Made by a program: the position numbers and the translations under genes. A stretch of 17,380 bases of DNA from Candidatus Bathyarchaeota archaeon (lineage in GTDB: Archaea; Thermoproteota; Bathyarchaeia; 40CM-2-53-6; FEN-987): contig JALHTB010000158.1 in assembly GCA_022865625.1 (NCBI GenBank), forward strand, positions 1-17,380, written 5' to 3'. This document shows, one piece after another, positions 14,270-17,380 of this stretch. The notes beneath the pieces were generated by a model. The model was not told the origin of the DNA. It made no database searches and saw nothing but the letters and a program-made list of their open reading frames with translations. Position 1 is the first letter of the stretch. The number at the start of each line of letters is the position of its first letter.

Positions 14270-14517
14270 CTGTAGCCTCCGCTCCCGATCGATCGGCCCC
14301 TCGAGACAGAGTCAAGCAAAGATATGTGTATTGTTTAGTGGCCGCCCGCGCTATCGTGCTGGCATTGTCGATGTGGGATCAGAAACGTTTTGGAAAGGCG
14401 TCGGGTAAATGGCTAGATGGGATGAAGACTGTTCAGGAGTGTGCTGTTCACACAGTTTTGTCTTCAAGCATATTGGCCGGTGGCGTCGCCAACCATTTGT
14501 CTCGAACACAATGAAGA
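14270..14517. promoter_or_regulatory. Gap between dsrH-like gene and yeeE-like gene, with candidate promoter
   Basis: No gene is seen in 248 bases. On the minus strand a TATA-like ACATATCTTT lies at about 14320-14330 and the GGAGG site at 14276-14280, so the transporter and second dsrH-like gene may have their own promoter instead of relying on read-through from tusA. Confidence 0.3.
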
Positions 14518-14805
14518 TCAGGAGAAAGTTCTGTCATACCGAATCAGAAGGTCGACTACCTGCTCATAGTCTATACCCTCAACACCATGTTTCATGTTTA
14601 GTTTTCTTGCATCCATATCCGCCTTCAGCGCAAGTATCTTCACGCCTCTCTGCACTAGATTCTCGATTCCAGAATCTTCGGCGGCACGTGCGGTAACAAC
14701 CACACCGTCCTGAATCAGGACAACTGCATCGCCCGACTTGGCCAGTGTGAAGGCTAGGTCCCATCTCGTCGGGTCTGACCTATGGAGTATGAAGAGTGTG
14801 GGCAT
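14518..14805 (-). CDS. dsrH: DsrH/TusB-like sulfur relay subunit
   Basis: 95 residues. MPTLFILHRSDPTRWDL is the family's LHRS start, SGDAVVLIQDGVV (about 24-36) the strand-turn with the QDGV motif, then VKILALKADMDARKL and IDYEQVVDLLIRYDRTF at the end, all aligned with E. coli TusB. DsrH/TusB forms a hexamer with DsrE/F (TusD/C) and accepts persulfide sulfur from TusA. ATG 14805 is chosen because GGTGAG, overlapping the preceding stop (TAGGTGAG), lies 5 bases before it; GTG 14814 is the alternative. The cysteine carried by DsrH of sulfur oxidisers is not present in this chain. Confidence 0.86.
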   Translation of the reverse strand: MPTLFILHRSDPTRWDLAFTLAKSGDAVVLIQDGVVVTARAAEDSGIENLVQRGVKILALKADMDARKLNMKHGVEGIDYEQVVDLLIRYDRTFS

Positions 14806-14814
14806 CAGGCTCAC

Positions 14815-15177
14815 CTAGAATGTGATCGTGGCATCAATCTCGTGGACGAGTTGGGCTAATCCTTCTGTGTTGACAGTGCCGAAGCCAGCAAGCTGGCTCT
14901 GATGTATGCCTCTCTTCTCAGCAGATTCCAGATGAACGTATGTCTTCAATCCAAACTCTCTGGCATCCTTTATGAACTCGTCGAGATCTTTCATTCCTAT
15001 AGGTTGAGCGTTCTGTTCCTTGAGAGTTGCGAGGACTGCGTCATTGACAAACACGACTGTCGTATCGATATCCATTCCAGCCAAGCCGATTGCAGCGCGG
15101 AGTCCTTCCCCCACGATTGTTCCGCAGTGATGTCTGATGTTTGGGGCCTTGTCGATCACAATCAAGAGTCGCTTCAT
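14815..15177 (-). CDS. dsrF: DsrF/TusC-like sulfur relay subunit
   Basis: 120 residues, the family length. It starts MKRLLIVIDKAP and ends IDATITF, like TusC (MKRIAFVFSTAP...DVILRF). The middle holds GLRAAIGLAGMDIDTTVVFVNDAVLATL, the DsrE-fold strand-helix pattern, and DLDEFIKDAREFGLKTYVHLESAEKRG. Only one Cys (18) is seen, so a structural role in the DsrEFH hexamer is likely. Its stop abuts the dsrH-like ribosome binding site, and its start is 10 bases from the dsrE-like stop, a tight operon. Confidence 0.85.
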   Translation of the reverse strand: MKRLLIVIDKAPNIRHHCGTIVGEGLRAAIGLAGMDIDTTVVFVNDAVLATLKEQNAQPIGMKDLDEFIKDAREFGLKTYVHLESAEKRGIHQSQLAGFGTVNTEGLAQLVHEIDATITF

Positions 15178-15187
15178 ATGAATCCCA

Positions 15188-15538
15188 TTAGTGGCTGAAG
15201 TTCAGGATCCTGTCTGCCCAGCTTGTCATTTTGGCGAGGTCAGGGAGGCCCCCCATCTGCGATCCCTCGACTAACATCTCTTTTGCTATTCCTCGGAAAA
15301 GACAGCATGCACTACAAGTCGTAACTTCGACACCTCTTTCGATAAGCTCCTTCATCATCTCACCTGCCCCTTTCTTTCCAATCGTTTCCAAATCCTTGCT
15401 GGCAGCGACAACCGATTCGTCGTATAGGAAGACCTTAACTTCATGTCCTTTGTTCAGTGCGGCTGTGACAACTTCATACGCTGTCTCGAAATCCTGGCAC
15501 TTGGAAGGATCAGTCTGAACTATTACCGCGATCTTCAT
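15188..15538 (-). CDS. dsrE: DsrE/TusD-like sulfurtransferase subunit
   Basis: 116 residues. MKIAVIVQTDPSKCQDFETAYEV begins the DsrE fold, and VTTCSACCLFRG (72-83) places cysteines 75, 78 and 79 just before the RG, the position of the persulfide-carrying Cys of DsrE/TusD. It would accept sulfur from TusA and hold it in the DsrEFH complex. Three cysteines here are more than TusD has, so a disulfide or DsrE2-like variation is possible. It starts at ATG 15538 with GGAG about 11 bases upstream and lies 53 bases after tusA. Confidence 0.87.
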   Translation of the reverse strand: MKIAVIVQTDPSKCQDFETAYEVVTAALNKGHEVKVFLYDESVVAASKDLETIGKKGAGEMMKELIERGVEVTTCSACCLFRGIAKEMLVEGSQMGGLPDLAKMTSWADRILNFSH

Positions 15539-15591
15539 GCAGTGCAGATCTCCGTCTGAACAGACACGAGAGCGTAGATGTCCATCTCAGC

Positions 15592-15846
15592 CTACCCATG
15601 GTGCTCGGCTTTTCCAACTTCGATATAGAGTTCATAGAGAGGCCCGCTAACTCTCTGAACGGCCAGTACTTTGTGGCCTTCGGCAGTGACGTTTCGTGGA
15701 ATTCTCTCAACCGAGAGCGGATAGTCAACGACTACCTTCAGAATCTGGCCTGGCTTCATCTGCTTCAGCTTCTTTCGCGTCTTGATATCTGGGTAAGGGC
15801 AAATTTCTCCCTGAACATCCAACACTTCGTCAACTGAGTAGCTCAT
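15592..15846 (-). CDS. tusA: TusA/SirA-type sulfur carrier
   Basis: 84 residues from ATG 15846. LDVQGEICPYPDIKTRKKLKQMKPGQ carries the CPxP motif (C16), whose Cys holds persulfide sulfur; VVDYPLSVERIPRN and YELYIEVGKA complete the two-layer fold. TusA hands sulfur to DsrEFH and, in bacteria, also to molybdopterin and tRNA thiolation. The frame is open to an ATG at 15870, but a TATA-like box at 15876-15886 implies transcription begins near 15856, so 15846 is preferred. It is first gene of the operon tusA-dsrE-dsrF-dsrH. Confidence 0.92.
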   Translation of the reverse strand: MSYSVDEVLDVQGEICPYPDIKTRKKLKQMKPGQILKVVVDYPLSVERIPRNVTAEGHKVLAVQRVSGPLYELYIEVGKAEHHG

Positions 15847-15875
15847 GCAACTTCGCCAAGTCACGCCCAATCGAC

Positions 15876-15886
15876 GGATATTTATG
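15876..15886 (-). promoter_or_regulatory. TATA-like promoter of the tusA operon
   Basis: On the minus strand this reads CATAAATATCC. Its centre is about 35 bases ahead of ATG 15846, so initiation 25 bases downstream would leave a leader of about 10 bases. Confidence 0.45.
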
Positions 15887-15996
15887 TGTCGTTTAGGAAG
15901 ATTATACTTCCCAGCCTTCGCGGCGCTGGGTTACTGTACCGTCGAGCTCATGTCGTCATCAGTCGATCCGTGTGAAGTATGCTAGGTGCCCGGCTT

Positions 15997-16122
15997 TCAT
16001 TGCCCTGTCTTCAGGTACTCGTCGATGGCTTTGGCTGCTTTCTTGCCTTGGCCCATTGCCAGGATGACTGTTGCTCCGCCTTTCTTCGACCCTACAACAG
16101 TGATGCTCTCATGATGCATCAT
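15997..16122 (-). pseudogene. C-terminal remnant of a GltD-like NAD(P)H-dependent oxidoreductase
   Basis: A 41-residue frame reads MMHHESITVVGSKK then GGATVILAMGQGKKAAKAIDEYLKTG. The latter part is the well-known tail of glutamate-synthase small subunit-like flavoproteins (G.ATVILAMG.G..AA.AI..YL), which normally ends a chain of about 450 residues. The rest of the gene is absent: the frame is closed by a stop inside the overlapping 3' end of mobA. It is probably debris from a deletion that joined mobA to this site. Retention as a micro-gene seems less likely. Confidence 0.6.
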
Positions 16123-16132
16123 TCCTGGGCGC

Positions 16133-16780
16133 CTAAGGGCGCTCGTTGGCGATCATCTTCTCAGCCGTTGCCAAATCCTCTCCTCTGTTCACATTGAAGA
16201 ATGTGCGAAGGCCGTTATCGACGGCTGCTATCTCACCTTCGACTGAAACGTACACAACACGGGCAAGCCTACTGATCATCTCCTTCTGCGACATGTCTCC
16301 GTCAGCGAGCGCCTCTTCACCTGCAAGAAGTGTTGGGACTCTGCGATATACGGCCTCCAACGGTTCGATGCGCCCTCCGTGCCACCTTGGAATCACTGCG
16401 TCGACATCTAGCGCACGCCGGAAAAGCAGATCTACCACTGAATCATTGGCGAATGGAAGGTCGCAGGCCAATACAGCCACATAATCTGATCTCGCAGATC
16501 TAAGTCCCGATACGATGCCAACTAGCGGAGTCTTCCCCTCGATCTCGTCGTTTATCACTCTGACACTCTTCGGCAGAACTGAGGAATACTCGGTTCTTGG
16601 TACGCCTTGGCCCACAACGACGAGTACTTCGTCTACCACGTTGGACATTCGTTCCGTCACATGACGGATCAGCGGTTTGCCAGCGAGAGTCTGGAGCGCC
16701 TTGTTTGTGCCGAACCTTGAACTCATCCCTCCGGCCAGAATGATCGCGGATCGGTTTGGACGTGCTGGATTAGGAGTCAT
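16133..16780 (-). CDS. mobA: MobA-like molybdenum cofactor guanylyltransferase
   Basis: 215 residues. AIILAGGMSSRFGTNKALQTLAGKPLIRHV (12-41) is the nucleotide-binding signature with Lys 27, TPLVGIVSGL (84-93) matches the GPLAG loop, and VLACDLPF (103-110, Asp 107) binds the metal; NVNRGEDLATAE near the end matches the family's NxNTPEDL. MobA transfers GMP from GTP to Mo-molybdopterin; some relatives (MocA) use CTP. ATG 16780 is chosen because GAGGTG lies 6 bases upstream and a TATA-like box near 16885-16895 suggests transcription starts near 16864. The frame continues to 16867, but that segment looks untranslated. The gene is divergent from the YbaK-like gene. Confidence 0.92.
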   Translation of the reverse strand: MTPNPARPNRSAIILAGGMSSRFGTNKALQTLAGKPLIRHVTERMSNVVDEVLVVVGQGVPRTEYSSVLPKSVRVINDEIEGKTPLVGIVSGLRSARSDYVAVLACDLPFANDSVVDLLFRRALDVDAVIPRWHGGRIEPLEAVYRRVPTLLAGEEALADGDMSQKEMISRLARVVYVSVEGEIAAVDNGLRTFFNVNRGEDLATAEKMIANERP

Positions 16781-16883
16781 CTCAGCCACCTCATCCTTGA
16801 GATCCGCCGGGACCGTAGCCAGACTGCCTTCACCAGTGCTCAACCTGTTTCCTCTCCGCTGACCCAAGCACTGTTGTTGAGGT

Positions 16884-16923
16884 GCAAATAGAAAAGACCT
16901 AGGACATCTAGTCTGCTATTATT
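16884..16923. promoter_or_regulatory. Divergent TATA-like boxes for mobA (minus) and ybaK-like gene (plus)
   Basis: GCAAATAGAAAA at 16884-16895 reads TTTTCTATTTGC on the minus strand and suits mobA. CTATTATT at 16916-16923 suits the plus-strand gene, with a transcript start near 16945 just after GAGG at 16942-16945. Only consensus resemblance supports this. Confidence 0.35.
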
Positions 16924-16955
16924 CCTAGCAGCAGATAGGGCGAGGCGATGGACAC

Positions 16956-17380
16956 GTGGATTTGGCAACATATCTGAGGGCAGAAGGGGTCTGGAACCGT
17001 TTCTTGGACAAACCAGAGACTGTCCACACCGCTGATGCTTCTGCTGCAACTGGAATTGAGCTCAGCAGAATCACCAAGAATCTTGTCTGCAAGACTTCGG
17101 ATGGACGCTATGCCCTACTGATAGTCCCAGGGAACCGGAGAGTTAGCCTCCAAAGAGCCGCGCAAGCATTGAACACGCGGAACATCCAGTTGCTTGGATT
17201 CAACGAGGCTGAAGAAGTCAGTGGCTACCCGCCGGGTGGAACCCCTTCTATTCACCACAAAACGACGATGGATGTGGTCGTGGAGAAAGACCTGTTGAGT
17301 TTCGAGACGATCTTCTGTGGTGGAGGATCGAGAGACAAGATTCTCGAGCTAAGGACGGCGGATGTGATCAGGCTCAACCG
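16956..17380 (+). CDS. YbaK/ProX-type aminoacyl-tRNA deacylase-like protein, 3' end outside window
   Basis: 141 residues visible. VDLATYLRAEGVWNRFLDKP, TVHTADASAATGIELSRITK, NLVCKTSDGRYALLIVPGNRRV, FNEAEEVSGYPPGGTPSIHH and FCGGGSRDKILELRTADVIRL follow the YbaK/EbsC fold, which removes wrongly attached amino acids from tRNA in trans. The conserved Lys expected in the first third could be K50 (ITKNLV) or K55 (VCKTS), and the GGxxP loop is present. Start is GTG 16956; no ATG is in frame, and GAGG is 10 bases upstream. The missing end should be short, as the family is about 150-160 residues. Confidence 0.87.
   Translation, partial: MDLATYLRAEGVWNRFLDKPETVHTADASAATGIELSRITKNLVCKTSDGRYALLIVPGNRRVSLQRAAQALNTRNIQLLGFNEAEEVSGYPPGGTPSIHHKTTMDVVVEKDLLSFETIFCGGGSRDKILELRTADVIRLN

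Noticed and set aside
15910..15930. CCCAGC...GCTGGG inverted repeat as a terminator
   Set aside because: Six-base stem with a nine-base loop and no T-run on either strand; too weak to call.
16781..16867. Longer mobA start at 16867
   Set aside because: GAGGTG points to ATG 16780, and the extension has no similarity to MobA, whose fold begins at AIILAGG.
1..17380. CRISPR arrays, tRNA/rRNA genes, insertion sequences, selenocysteine sites
   Set aside because: No regularly spaced repeats, cloverleaf-like segments, transposase-like proteins, or in-frame TGA within conserved motifs were found by eye; a covariance-model search was not possible.

Overview
The window looks archaeal. Several genes are preceded by A/T-rich TATA-like boxes about 25 bases ahead of a plausible transcript start, and by GGAGG/GAGGTG/GGTGA ribosome binding sites. 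TTG and GTG starts are frequent. The gene content also fits archaea: a stand-alone ModE DNA-binding domain, a Tes/MJ0619-type radical SAM protein, multi-membrane-span glycosyltransferases and a short TatA. The lineage cannot be fixed from the sequence alone. I see no rRNA, tRNA, CRISPR array, insertion sequence or selenocysteine signal.

Layout. (1) 1-2196: a partial ECF/Cbi-type ABC ATPase and a ModE-like regulator (both minus), then MobB and TatA (plus). This is a metal/molybdenum-cofactor/Tat-export region. (2) 2269-7543: four proteins of surface or lipid glycosylation. A GT-C-like membrane transferase and a membrane GT2 form a minus-strand pair joined by a TAATG overlap. Divergent from them lie a two-domain fusion (DUF2064-type transferase plus GT2, i.e. 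'rSAM/selenodomain-associated transferase' 1 and 2 in one chain) and a second GT-C-like protein. (3) 7530-12918: a B12-binding radical SAM protein, a tandem carboxymuconolactone-decarboxylase-like protein without CxxC motifs, an RNase Z-like metallo-beta-lactamase protein, an ArsM-like methyltransferase and a Tes-type radical SAM protein. (4) 12921-15846, all minus: tusA, dsrE/tusD-, dsrF/tusC- and dsrH/tusB-like genes, then a YeeE/YedE thiosulfate transporter-like gene and a second, frameshifted dsrH-like gene. (5) 15997-17380: a remnant of a GltD-like oxidoreductase, mobA, and the start of a YbaK/ProX-like deacylase.

How the parts may work together (inference). MobA, MobB and ModE handle molybdenum/tungsten cofactor. 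TusA-DsrEFH-YeeE supplies and relays sulfur, which could feed that cofactor, and TatA could export finished Mo/W enzymes. The middle section resembles in family composition the bacterial arsenosugar neighbourhood (ArsM, a radical SAM enzyme, a CMD protein, transferases 1 and 2), but a Tes-type enzyme stands where ArsS would be. The alternative reading is a tetraether-lipid modification locus. This middle section is the best candidate for an undescribed system.

Sequence anomalies cluster between 8.9 and 14.3 kb: two genes whose strong ribosome binding site points to a non-standard start (ACG, ATT) and two +1 frame disruptions. They may be real or may be consensus errors.
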